Below are positions 1 to 7,130 of a stretch of DNA of 19,832 nucleotides, in pieces. This DNA comes from B8-G4 sp033720735 (lineage in GTDB: Bacteria > Bacteroidota > Bacteroidia > Chitinophagales > Saprospiraceae), in contig JAWWBX010000053.1 in NCBI GenBank assembly GCA_033720735.1, positions 1-19,832 of the forward strand, in the 5' to 3' direction. Positions within the stretch are counted from its first letter, which is position 1; each line of letters starts with the position of its first letter. Position numbers and translations under genes: made by a program. The notes below the pieces were generated by a model. It did no database searches and had not been told where the DNA came from. It was given only the letters and a program-made list of their open reading frames with translations.

Positions 1-1
1 C

Positions 2-835
2 GTGATCGGGGTGGCCTTCGAAGGCGGCCGGCTGCCGGAGGACTTCAAGGGTGAGTTGCGCGCTGCGCTGCATCTCGGCATATCGCTGGTCAACGGCCTG
101 CATACGCTCATCTCGGAAGATGCAGAGCTGGCCGGTCTCGCCAGTGAGAACGGCGTCCGGATCATCGACATCCGCAAACCCAAACCATTTGAACAATTAC
201 ATTTCTGGACCGGGAAGATCCGTGAGGTGACCGTCCCGCGTGTGGCGGTCCTCGGGATGGACTGCGCGGTGGGTAAGCGCACGACCTGCGGAATGTTGCT
301 GGAGGGCCTGGGCGCCAGCGGGATCCAGGCCGAGACGATCTACACCGGCCAGACCGGTTGGCTGGAGGGGCATCGTTACGGCTGCATCGTGGATAGTACG
401 CTCAACGACTTCGTAAGCGGTGAGTTGGAGCATGCCGTAGTGACCTGTTTTCATGAGCAGCAACCTGACCTGATCCTGATCGAAGGGCAGTCGTCTCTGC
501 GCAACCCGTCAGGGCCGTTTGGTGCGGAACTGCTGCTCAGTGTCCAGGCGAAGCATGTCGTCCTGCAGCACGATCCGCGCCGGATCTATTTTGACGATGA
601 TGCTAACGTGGGTTTCGAAGTGCCCGCAGTGCGTTCTGAGATCAAGCTGATCAGACGGTATGGCGCACAGGTGATCGCCGTGACCCTGCATCCGGCTGCG
701 AAGGCTGAGGTGCCCGAGCTGGCCGATCAACTGAGCGAGGCCCTGGCGTTGCCGGTGGTGTGGGCTGAGAAAGAGGGGATGCGCCGGATAGTTGACAATC
801 TCGCCGCTCACTTACCAGGACAATCGCTTCAGTAG
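2..835 (+). CDS. DUF1611/DgcN-family P-loop protein, 5' partial
   Basis: This is the 3' part of a DUF1611 (DgcN-like) protein. Members have an N-terminal Rossmann-like domain and a C-terminal P-loop domain, and the family is linked to N-acylation of D-glutamate; genes often sit beside dipeptide epimerases. The frame is open from the first bases and the visible 277 residues are shorter than the usual roughly 330-350, so the true start lies upstream; the GTG at base 2 is only the first possible in-frame start. The P-loop GMDCAVGKRTT is at visible residues 85-95, and a Walker B-like strand ending LILIEGQSS follows at about 157-165. The stop is at 833-835. No partner epimerase follows on this side; the next 190 bases hold a toxin scar. 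The family is fairly certain, the exact substrate is not. Confidence 0.82.
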   Translation: MIGVAFEGGRLPEDFKGELRAALHLGISLVNGLHTLISEDAELAGLASENGVRIIDIRKPKPFEQLHFWTGKIREVTVPRVAVLGMDCAVGKRTTCGMLLEGLGASGIQAETIYTGQTGWLEGHRYGCIVDSTLNDFVSGELEHAVVTCFHEQQPDLILIEGQSSLRNPSGPFGAELLLSVQAKHVVLQHDPRRIYFDDDANVGFEVPAVRSEIKLIRRYGAQVIAVTLHPAAKAEVPELADQLSEALALPVVWAEKEGMRRIVDNLAAHLPGQSLQ

Positions 836-869
836 GTGGTGACTTATGGTTGCCAGACAAGGCACCAGG

Positions 870-932
870 ATGCGTCACCGTCTACTCGTTCCGATTTTAA
901 TGCTCGCATGCTGCACGTCAACCGGCATCTGA
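870..932 (+). pseudogene. possible lipoprotein leader stub (20 codons)
   Basis: A very short reading frame (ATG at 870, or 846 if extended) encodes a basic start, a hydrophobic stretch and a lipobox-like LMLAC, then stops at 930-932 after only a few more residues. It looks like a lipoprotein signal peptide cut off from its gene. It overlaps the toxin fragment in another frame, so at most one of the two was part of the same ancestral gene. With so few residues it could be chance; it is listed because the leader is well formed and nothing else explains this gap. Confidence 0.2.
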
Positions 933-1012
933 TCTTCTACCGCGTTGAGGGCGACGACTGCATTGTCGTCAGGGTATTGCATGATCGCGTGCAGCTCAGA
1001 AAGTATCTTTAG
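908..1012 (+). pseudogene. C-terminal remnant of a ParE/RelE-type toxin
   Basis: Thirty-four codons from an internal ATG at 908 to TAG at 1010-1012 encode a peptide whose core RHLIFYRVEGDD followed by VVRVLHDR and a final RKYL is the hallmark C-terminal beta-strand pair and tail of ParE/RelE-superfamily toxins (type II toxin-antitoxin systems). A full toxin is about 95-100 residues. The same frame upstream of 908 stays open for some 20 codons but does not resemble the toxin N-terminus, and no antitoxin is present. I read it as a decayed toxin end between the DUF1611 gene and the convergent S4 gene. Recognition is from the family pattern, not a search. Confidence 0.6.
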
Positions 1013-1029
1013 GAGCAATAGCTATCTCA

Positions 1030-1428
1030 CTATTCCAGATTAAACCGGTCCTCCTTAAACTCATCCAGTTCACGCCGCTCCTTCTTGGTCGGCCGGCCGG
1101 CTCCCTTCTCGCGGAATTCACGTCCTGATTTGCCGACATACCAGTCGTCGAACTTGCTCATCTCCTCGGGCGGGGTCAGGTTTTCATAGCATGCCTGGGC
1201 CAGGGGCGCAGACACGCGCTTCTGAATGAGATCAATGACCTTGAACTCCAGTTTGAATCCTTCCTTGTGGACGAAGACATGATCGCCACGCTGGACCATG
1301 CTGCTTGGTTTGGCGATCTGTTTGCCGATCGTCACGCGCCGGTTCTTGCAGGCGTCGGTGGCGACGGTCCGGGTCTTGAAGATGCGGACGCTCCAGAGCC
1401 ACTTGTCGATGCGGACTTTGTCCGGCAC
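1030..1428 (-). CDS. S4-domain RNA-binding protein, Hsp15-like
   Basis: This 132-residue protein begins with an S4 RNA-binding fold: RIDKWLWSVRIFKTRT at residues 6-21 is the typical first helix with the conserved basic and tryptophan residues, followed by the R-V-T-I-G turn near 31-35 and a V-x-x-G-D strand. The C-terminal third is highly charged (GRPTKKERRELDEF), as in Hsp15/HslR-like proteins, which in Escherichia coli bind stalled 50S subunits carrying nascent chains. It is the last gene of a minus-strand operon and begins 3 bases after the lipoprotein stop. The family call is firm; the Hsp15 role is carried over from relatives. Confidence 0.88.
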   Translation of the reverse strand: MPDKVRIDKWLWSVRIFKTRTVATDACKNRRVTIGKQIAKPSSMVQRGDHVFVHKEGFKLEFKVIDLIQKRVSAPLAQACYENLTPPEEMSKFDDWYVGKSGREFREKGAGRPTKKERRELDEFKEDRFNLE

Positions 1429-1431
1429 GCG

Positions 1432-1791
1432 TTATTGTTTCCGGGAGAATGTAATCGTTTCAGACTGGCCGCCCCTGTTCATACCGATGGTCATGATGTC
1501 GTTTTCGATCGACTCGATCCTGACCTTGATCGGTTGCGATCCGTCGGCGTGGGTGTACAGCCGGTTGCCATCGATCCAGTACGTGCCGGCTTCGAGATTT
1601 TCATTGAAAACTGCGCGATAGCTGCTGTCGGCAGGCTCAAATTTCATCCATGCGCGATAGCCGGTTGGTTGTCCTTCACGCAGCCATTCCTGACCAAACC
1701 ATTCACCCTCGATCTCACGCTCAAAATAGGATTGGTCCACACCGCAGGCGAAGGCGGTCAACAACAGGGCGCTGACAAGAATTGTTCGCAT
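1432..1791 (-). CDS. small lipoprotein, possible lipocalin-like fold
   Basis: A 119-residue protein with a signal peptide ending in the lipobox LTAFAC, so Cys16 would be lipidated and the protein anchored in a membrane facing the periplasm or the outside. The mature part is rich in short alternating beta segments: a start GEWFGQEW, a middle AVFNENLEAGTYWIDGNRLY and an end ETITFSR. This resembles the lipocalin-like domains common in Bacteroidota lipoproteins, but I cannot place it in a named family. Its ATG overlaps the PPK2 stop by one base (TAATG), and the S4 gene starts 3 bases after its own stop, which points to translational coupling. Function unknown. Confidence 0.75.
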   Translation of the reverse strand: MRTILVSALLLTAFACGVDQSYFEREIEGEWFGQEWLREGQPTGYRAWMKFEPADSSYRAVFNENLEAGTYWIDGNRLYTHADGSQPIKVRIESIENDIMTIGMNRGGQSETITFSRKQ

Positions 1792-2537
1792 TACTTGGAA
1801 GTTTTGATCGGAGGCAATTTCATATTGAGCGACTCCAGGGTCTCGAGGACCCGGGTCGCGATAAAATAGTTGCGGTACCAGCGCTGATCCACAGGGGCGA
1901 TGATCCAGGGCACGACGCTATTATTGATCGCATATTCGTAGCAGGCCATGTACGTATCCCACAGTTCCGCCTCTTTCCAGTCCGCGTCATTGTGTTTCCA
2001 CTGCTTGCGCGGGTTGTCGATGCGCTCCTGCAACTTTTCCTTCTGCCGCTCCCTGGAAAGATGCATGTAGAATTTGAGGATGGTGGTATTACTGTTGTCC
2101 TCCATCAGGTTTTGTTCGAAACTGTTGATCGCGCGCATGCGCTGCTCGCGTTTTCTGTCATCAATCCAGCCGTGCACTTTTTGGATGAGAATATCCTCAT
2201 AATGCGATCGGTTGAAAATCGTGATCATTCCTTTGCGCGGCACCTGCTGATGGACGCGCCAGAGGAAATCATGGTCCATTTCCTCTTCGGTTGGCTTCTT
2301 GAACCCATAGGCGTTGATGCCGATCGGACTGCAATCCTGGAAGACGGCGCGGGTGGCACCGTCCTTGCCGGCAGCATCCATGCCCTGGAGCACGACGAGC
2401 AGGCTGTGTTTTTTCTCGGCATACATGATATGCTGGAGGTCGCCGATACGCGCCGCCAGTTCCGGGAGCAACGCCTTGGTCTTCTCTTTTTCCATGCCTT
2501 TGGGAGCACGGGTGGAGATCTCCGAAAGTTTGATCAT
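1791..2537 (-). CDS. ppk2: polyphosphate kinase 2 family protein
   Basis: A one-domain PPK2 of 248 residues. PPK2 enzymes move phosphate between inorganic polyphosphate and nucleotides, mostly polyphosphate plus NDP or NMP to NTP or NDP. The Walker A motif GMDAAGKDG is at 52-60, the Walker B region FNRSHYED at 108-115, and the basic lid helix with QKEKLQER and NPRKQWK lies near 165-182. The length and single domain fit the class I/III group; class cannot be settled by eye. It lies 9 bases after the DUF58 gene and overlaps the lipoprotein start by one base. The long open frame on the opposite strand here is a shadow. Confidence 0.93.
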   Translation of the reverse strand: MIKLSEISTRAPKGMEKEKTKALLPELAARIGDLQHIMYAEKKHSLLVVLQGMDAAGKDGATRAVFQDCSPIGINAYGFKKPTEEEMDHDFLWRVHQQVPRKGMITIFNRSHYEDILIQKVHGWIDDRKREQRMRAINSFEQNLMEDNSNTTILKFYMHLSRERQKEKLQERIDNPRKQWKHNDADWKEAELWDTYMACYEYAINNSVVPWIIAPVDQRWYRNYFIATRVLETLESLNMKLPPIKTSK

Positions 2538-2546
2538 AGCGGTGTG

Positions 2547-3473
2547 TTAGATGCTCATCCGCGAGCGCTTGACAAGATACGACTGCAACACCTTCGTATA
2601 TCCTTCGGCGATGTCGACCGGGATAAAGTCGATCTGGTATTGCAGGCACTTCAGGCGCAGTTGCGTCAGCAGTTCTTGCATTTGTTTCTGGTAGCGTTCC
2701 TTCACTTCATTGGAGCGCAGTTTGACGCGTTCGCCGCTTTCCATGTCAATGAACATGTAGGGGCGGTTGTCGTATTCGAATGCAACCTCTTTCGAAGCAT
2801 CAGTGACGTGGAAAAGGACCACCTCGTGCCGGTTGTGCTTCAGATGCTGCAAGGCCGAGAGCAGGGCGTCGATGTCCTCACGCTGCTCAAACATGTCGCT
2901 CAGGATGATCACCAGCGAGCGCTTGTGAATGCTGTCCGCGATCTGATGCAGGGATTGCGCAGCGGACGTCTTCTTGTGCAGGTCTGGCTGGCGGATCAGC
3001 TGCTCCAGGTAGGTCAGCAGCAGCCGGTAATGCGACGTGCTGCTCTTGCACTTGGTGTGGATCTGTACGTCCTCGTCGAAGATGCTCAGCCCAAAGGCAT
3101 CGCGTTGTTTTTTCAGCAGATTCATCAAGGATGCGGCCGCCAGTGCGGCAAAGCGCAGCTTGTTGAGCCCGGTCCCTTCCGGTGTCAGTTCGGGAAAGTA
3201 CATGGACGATGATGCATCCACCACGATCTGACAGCGCAGGTTGGTCTCTTCCTCAAATTTCTTGCTGAACAGCTTGTCCGTGCGCGCGTAGATCTTCCAG
3301 TCAATGTTCTTCGTGGACTCGCCGGGGTTGTACAGCCGGTGCTCGGCAAACTCAACGGAAAACCCGTGAAAGGGGCTCTTGTGCAAGCCGATAATGAAGC
3401 CCTCAACCACCTGGCGCGCCAGGAATTCGAGATTGGCAAACTCACGAATGTTGTAATCGTCGAAATAGGACAT
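2547..3473 (-). CDS. DUF58 / vWA-like domain protein
   Basis: A 308-residue DUF58 protein. The N-terminal part carries the family signature around RLYNPGESTKNIDWKIYART (about 46-65), followed by a von Willebrand A-like domain with a MIDAS metal site D86-x-S88-x-S90 (DASSSM). In Bacteroidota such proteins are usually encoded beside MoxR-type AAA ATPases and vWA membrane proteins (BatA/BatB group) and are thought to help in envelope stress or chaperone-like work. No MoxR gene is visible here; the partner genes are PPK2, a lipoprotein and an S4 protein. There is no signal peptide or membrane segment, so it is probably cytoplasmic. It is the first gene of the operon. Confidence 0.9.
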   Translation of the reverse strand: MSYFDDYNIREFANLEFLARQVVEGFIIGLHKSPFHGFSVEFAEHRLYNPGESTKNIDWKIYARTDKLFSKKFEEETNLRCQIVVDASSSMYFPELTPEGTGLNKLRFAALAAASLMNLLKKQRDAFGLSIFDEDVQIHTKCKSSTSHYRLLLTYLEQLIRQPDLHKKTSAAQSLHQIADSIHKRSLVIILSDMFEQREDIDALLSALQHLKHNRHEVVLFHVTDASKEVAFEYDNRPYMFIDMESGERVKLRSNEVKERYQKQMQELLTQLRLKCLQYQIDFIPVDIAEGYTKVLQSYLVKRSRMSI

Positions 3474-3488
3474 GGTACCGGATCAAAC

Positions 3489-3520
3489 GAAAAAGGGCCG
3501 CATTCAATTGAACGGGCCCT
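3489..3520 (-). terminator. intrinsic terminator after trxA
   Basis: On the minus strand an AGGGCC arm (3515-3520) pairs with GGCCCT (3494-3499) and is followed directly by a T run (the A run at 3490-3493 on the plus strand). The 15-base loop contains a TTCAATTGAA palindrome that can extend the hairpin. It lies 24 bases beyond the thioredoxin stop and just upstream of the DUF58 start, so it should separate trxA from the next operon. Confidence 0.7.
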
Positions 3521-3543
3521 CAAGATAAACGTAAATATCGTTC

Positions 3544-3861
3544 CTAAATGTGTGCCTCGATCTTGGAGACAAAGACCTGTTTGCTGGTGGCGCCGACCTG
3601 CTTGTCGACGACCTCTCCATTCTTGAGGAACAGCACGGTGGGGATGCTGCGCACGTTGTACTTCATGCTGATCTCCTGGTTGTGATCCACGTTGACCTTG
3701 CCGATCAGGGCCTTGCCATCATACTCCTGAGCCAGCTCCTCAATGATCGGGCTGATCATCCGGCACGGGCCACACCACTCTGCCCAAAAATCAATTACCG
3801 TCAATCCCTCATTGCTCAATGCGGTCTCCTGGAAATTGCTATCTGTGAATTCGAATGCCAT
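3544..3861 (-). CDS. trxA: thioredoxin
   Basis: A 105-residue single-domain cytoplasmic thioredoxin. The active site WCGPC is at residues 29-33, preceded by VIDFWAEWC, and the conserved cis-proline segment RSIPTVLF follows at about 72-79, ending with the usual GATS-like turn. It reduces protein disulfides using electrons from thioredoxin reductase. It stands alone: an intrinsic terminator lies downstream and the DUF3810 gene is divergent upstream. A TATTTTTG element 70 bases before the start is a likely -7 promoter element. Confidence 0.96.
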   Translation of the reverse strand: MAFEFTDSNFQETALSNEGLTVIDFWAEWCGPCRMISPIIEELAQEYDGKALIGKVNVDHNQEISMKYNVRSIPTVLFLKNGEVVDKQVGATSKQVFVSKIEAHI

Positions 3862-3930
3862 GGTTTAAATCTGATTTACCTTGTTTGCAAATAGTGTTGT
3901 TTCTTGAACACGCATGTACTTAGAAAGTTG

Positions 3931-3938
3931 CAAAAATA
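3931..3938 (-). promoter_or_regulatory. candidate -7 promoter element of trxA
   Basis: On the minus strand this reads TATTTTTG, an exact match to the Bacteroidota -7 consensus TAnnTTTG, 70 bases before the trxA ATG. No good TTTG/TTG -33 element is found at 19-21 bases upstream, so the call rests on the -7 box and position alone. Confidence 0.35.
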
Positions 3939-4000
3939 GTGATTCTGGCACGTCAGATTGTCCGCCCGCACACGTTAAGAACACTGATTGCTGTTGATCA

Positions 4001-5095
4001 ATGACCGTGCTCTCCCTGTTCGATGCCAAAACCCGCTACCGGCTGCTGTGGGTTGCCCTGGGGACAGGGGCAATGATACTGGCACGCATATGCGCTGACC
4101 GGCCCGACCTGGCGGAGCAGTTTTACGGGCACGGCCTCTTCCGCATCGTGCGCCACGCCTATGACTATACACTTGGGTGGCTGCCCTGGCCCTCGGTCTG
4201 GCTGATCATGTTGCTGGCATTGTGGCGGTTATGGCGCACCGCATTGCGGCCGCTCATTCGGCGGAGGGTATCCTTGCGCTCATGCTTGCTGGGCGTGTTG
4301 TCGACGGCCGGCGCCGTGGTCTTTCTGTTCTACTTCCTCTGGGGATTCAACTACAGTCGCGCTGATGTCGCTGCACGGCTTGATCTGGATGCGCGTCCGC
4401 TCGATGCGGAGGAACTACGGGCGGAATTCGGACGTGCCACAACTGACCTGCGTGCCTTACTGGCAGAGCACGATGCCGAGATCAGTGCCAGCCTGGATGT
4501 ACTGCCGGCGGGTCTTGAGGCGAGGGTGCGCACACTGACCGAACAGACTGCCTCACAGCTCGGATTCCCAGCCTACGGACGCGTGCGCGGGCGGCTCCTG
4601 GCCCCACGCGGCATCCTGCTGGTCTTTAACACGGCAGGTGTCTATGTGCCATTTTCCGGGGAGGGGCATGTGGATGCCGGCATGCTCCCGATGCAGATCC
4701 CCTTTACCATGAGTCACGAAATGTCACATGCCCTGGGCGTGACCGATGAGGGCGATTGCAATTTTCTGGCCTATTTGTCATGTACAACGGCGGACGACCC
4801 GATGATCCGTTACTCCGGCATGCTGTCGTATTGGCGGTACGCGGCGTCCGAATACCGGCGCTGGTTTCCCGATGACTATGCAGAAGTGTACGAGACCCTG
4901 CCTGCTACCATGCGCACATCGCTGGCGGCCATCCGTGCCAATCTTGACAAGTATCCCGAGTTCATGCCCCGACTGCGCAACAAAGTGTATGATTCGTATC
5001 TCAAGTCCCATGGGGTACACGAAGGGCTGCGCAGCTACAGCCGCATCGTCCGCATGGTGCGCGCCCACCGCGAGGCTAATGGCCCAGCAGATTGA
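4001..5095 (+). CDS. DUF3810 membrane protein with metalloprotease-like HExxH
   Basis: A 364-residue DUF3810 protein. Hydrophobic segments at about 15-30, 60-77 and 95-115 suggest two or three membrane helices, followed by a large C-terminal domain with the zinc-protease motif HEMSH (H239, E240, H243). In the family the third ligand normally comes from a downstream E-x-E-A-N-like stretch; here it reads D-E-G-D-C-N-F-L-A-Y, so Asp252 occupies the usual Glu position. The substrate of the family is not known to me. The start at 4001 follows a 139-base gap shared with divergent trxA, and its 3' end overlaps convergent mqnB by 20 bases. The family call is strong; peptidase activity is an inference. 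Confidence 0.88.
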   Translation: MTVLSLFDAKTRYRLLWVALGTGAMILARICADRPDLAEQFYGHGLFRIVRHAYDYTLGWLPWPSVWLIMLLALWRLWRTALRPLIRRRVSLRSCLLGVLSTAGAVVFLFYFLWGFNYSRADVAARLDLDARPLDAEELRAEFGRATTDLRALLAEHDAEISASLDVLPAGLEARVRTLTEQTASQLGFPAYGRVRGRLLAPRGILLVFNTAGVYVPFSGEGHVDAGMLPMQIPFTMSHEMSHALGVTDEGDCNFLAYLSCTTADDPMIRYSGMLSYWRYAASEYRRWFPDDYAEVYETLPATMRTSLAAIRANLDKYPEFMPRLRNKVYDSYLKSHGVHEGLRSYSRIVRMVRAHREANGPAD

Positions 5096-5741
5096 TCATT
5101 TCGATCAGCTGAGCATTGAGTGCTTCGATCGCCTGCGGGATCTGCCAGCGCGAGCTGTCACGCGGTTCTACGACGTTCGAGATCCCGCGCAATTCGATGA
5201 ACTCTACCTCTTCTTTCAGGCAGCAGTAAAAGAACGCAGCGCCCTCCATCGTTTCCACGCCCGGATCGTAGCGACGGATGCGCTCGTTGATGGTGCGTTC
5301 TGTCCCTGAGGTCGTATTGACGGTGATCCCGACCGCGGCAGGAAGGAAGTCAAACCGCCCGGCGTGTTCATTGAGCAAACGGGTTGAAGGCAGGTCTTCC
5401 TGCAGCGCAATGTCCTGGAAGGTGAGCAGGCTGCCGTCGCGATCCTCAGACCCGAGGTCCCCGACGATTTCTTCGGTGACATGGACCACGTCGCCGATCG
5501 ATCCTTTACCCGGATAGACGCCGGCGATACCCGCATTGATACACAGATCGAATTGCCAGCGGCCCAGTGACCGCCCCATCGCGTAGGCCATGCGATACAT
5601 GCCCGGGCCGCTGATGAGAAACCGTACTGTGGCCTGACCGCGTGTCAGCGTGCCATTGGCATTCTGGATCCAGTGACTGGTGCAATGATCGAAGGTCGGT
5701 TGGACCTCATCGGAGGTGGCGGCGACGATCAGGATCTCCAT
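5076..5741 (-). CDS. mqnB: futalosine hydrolase
   Basis: A 221-residue nucleosidase-family protein. It matches the futalosine hydrolase branch of the purine nucleoside phosphorylase/MTA nucleosidase superfamily: ISGPGMYRMAY near 43-53, CINAGIAGVYPG near 67-78, and the substrate-binding VETMEGAAFFYCC near 162-174 with the conserved Met-Glu-Gly. MqnB cleaves futalosine to hypoxanthine and dehypoxanthine futalosine, the second step of the alternative menaquinone pathway. Its start overlaps the stop of the upstream barrel gene by one base (TAATG), so the two are probably translated together. MTA/SAH nucleosidase is the main alternative, less likely because of length and neighbours typical of Bacteroidota. 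Confidence 0.88.
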   Translation of the reverse strand: MEILIVAATSDEVQPTFDHCTSHWIQNANGTLTRGQATVRFLISGPGMYRMAYAMGRSLGRWQFDLCINAGIAGVYPGKGSIGDVVHVTEEIVGDLGSEDRDGSLLTFQDIALQEDLPSTRLLNEHAGRFDFLPAAVGITVNTTSGTERTINERIRRYDPGVETMEGAAFFYCCLKEEVEFIELRGISNVVEPRDSSRWQIPQAIEALNAQLIEMINLLGH

Positions 5742-6565
5742 TATTGTTGATTGTATGTCAGGCCCACGACGGGTGTCATCCCCAGCGACGGGTGGTGTGC
5801 TGCAGCCGCATCAATACCAAGACCATGCGGGAAGCGATAGCTCAATCCGGCATGCACCATCCCGGGTCCGCTGCTGCCACCGGCGCGTAAGCGCAGCGCC
5901 TCATGGAGGTCCCATTCAACACCGAGCTTGACGCGTGGTTCAAACTCGGCGTGCTTCTCGACCTCGGCAAAGACCGTGATGTCCGGAGCCGGGGCATACG
6001 CCAGGCCCAGTGTGAATACCGATGGGAGCTCAATCCCGTCAGATGCCGGTATCGGCACAGGGTTGATGACCTGCAAACCCATCCGCAACACGGGTGAGAC
6101 GTGCTGGAGCAGGCCGAGTTCGTAACCCGGATCGAATGAGGTACCGTAGCCATCAATGTTGAATTGGTAGAGATTGAACTGGGCAGCCACCGAAAGCCCG
6201 GCCGACAACCGGCGCGCATACCCGGCTGCCAGCATGGATTCCCGGTAAGCATCGAAACCAAAGGACCGGGCCTGTGCAAACACCGTCCCGCCTGCCTGCA
6301 GGGGCATGGCAATCGCCATGCCGATCTGCGCGAGTTCAGCAAGCCCAAAGCGCCGGCTCGCCGTTGCTTGTACAGCCCATCCGGTGAGCGCGGTAAGGCC
6401 CGCCTGATTGCCGTAGGCAGCGTGAATGTCCTGAAACGTAGCGCCGGCACCGCCTGCCCCGTAGGAGCGGCTGTTCAAAACCACCGGTGCAGATTGCGCG
6501 GTGAGGATGACCGGCGAGACCAGCAGCAACAGGAGGCATCCGATATTCGTTAACTTCATCGACAT
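5741..6565 (-). CDS. PorV/PorQ-like outer membrane beta-barrel protein
   Basis: A 274-residue exported protein. A signal peptide with a long leucine-rich core (about residues 9-21) ends near TAQS. The mature start carries a Gly/Ala-rich segment GAGGAGATFQDIHAAYGNQA, similar to the conserved N-terminus of PorV/PorQ/FadL-related barrels (GGA...D..A.Y.NPAGL), followed by repeated amphipathic beta strands such as SVAAQFNLYQFNIDG and ending in an aromatic-poor YNQQ tail. It is probably an outer-membrane barrel; PorQ-like T9SS roles are possible but not shown. It is first in the pair with mqnB, overlapping by one base. An alternative start two codons in (6559) cannot be excluded. Confidence 0.72.
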   Translation of the reverse strand: MSMKLTNIGCLLLLLVSPVILTAQSAPVVLNSRSYGAGGAGATFQDIHAAYGNQAGLTALTGWAVQATASRRFGLAELAQIGMAIAMPLQAGGTVFAQARSFGFDAYRESMLAAGYARRLSAGLSVAAQFNLYQFNIDGYGTSFDPGYELGLLQHVSPVLRMGLQVINPVPIPASDGIELPSVFTLGLAYAPAPDITVFAEVEKHAEFEPRVKLGVEWDLHEALRLRAGGSSGPGMVHAGLSYRFPHGLGIDAAAAHHPSLGMTPVVGLTYNQQ

Positions 6566-6600
6566 ATGCGGGTTGGTAAGTTGAGGAAAATTACTGGCAA

Positions 6601-7083
6601 ATGAAACTACCGGAGGTACTGCCCGAACGCCTCACCATCAGGGAAGGACGCAAGGCAGATCAGCAGGCCCTCATCGACTTTCTGGCAGACTGCCTGGCGG
6701 AATTTGACCTGGCACTCGATTTTGACGGTACGGATCGCGACTTGCTGGAGATCGAACAGGCGTATCGGGATGGTTACTTTGGTGTGATCGAAAGTGGTGA
6801 TACCCTGGCCGGAACATTTGCCCTGTTTCCGCTTTCGGATGATACGGCTGAGATCCGCAAGATGTACCTGTCTGCCGAATGGCGGGGTCGCGGCCTGGGC
6901 CGTCAGCTGCTCGCAACTCTCGAGGACATGGCCCGGCGAAAAGGGTTTCAGCGGATCGAGCTGGAGACCGCCAGCCCCATGCACGCTGCTATCCATGTTT
7001 ACCAGTCCAGTGGTTACCGCGAAATGCCGGCCAGCGGATGCGGCAATCGCTGCGATCGCCGGTTTTTCAAACAGCTGGCCTGA
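6601..7083 (+). CDS. GNAT-family N-acetyltransferase
   Basis: A 160-residue GNAT-fold acetyltransferase. The acetyl-CoA pyrophosphate loop R-G-R-G-L-G is in motif A after the strand EIRKMYLSAEWRGRGLG (about 84-100), followed by the motif B stretch YQSSGY near 133-138. These enzymes transfer acetyl groups from acetyl-CoA to amines; the acceptor cannot be read from sequence. It is divergent from the barrel gene with 35 bases between starts, and 47 bases before the nuclease start, possibly in one transcript. No clear Shine-Dalgarno sequence precedes the ATG, which is normal in this phylum. Confidence 0.88.
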   Translation: MKLPEVLPERLTIREGRKADQQALIDFLADCLAEFDLALDFDGTDRDLLEIEQAYRDGYFGVIESGDTLAGTFALFPLSDDTAEIRKMYLSAEWRGRGLGRQLLATLEDMARRKGFQRIELETASPMHAAIHVYQSSGYREMPASGCGNRCDRRFFKQLA

Positions 7084-7130
7084 GATCCATGGCCGAATTC
7101 AGAAGAAATCACAAGAGGGGAGGAGGTCCG

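Noticed and set aside
953..973. GACGAC/GTCGTC hairpin as terminator for the DUF1611 gene
   Set aside because: It lies within the toxin-fragment codons and has no T run.
1782..3212. 476-codon open frame on the plus strand across PPK2 and DUF58
   Set aside because: It is antisense to two genes with clear catalytic motifs, has no recognisable domain and is of the kind expected opposite GC-rich coding sequence.
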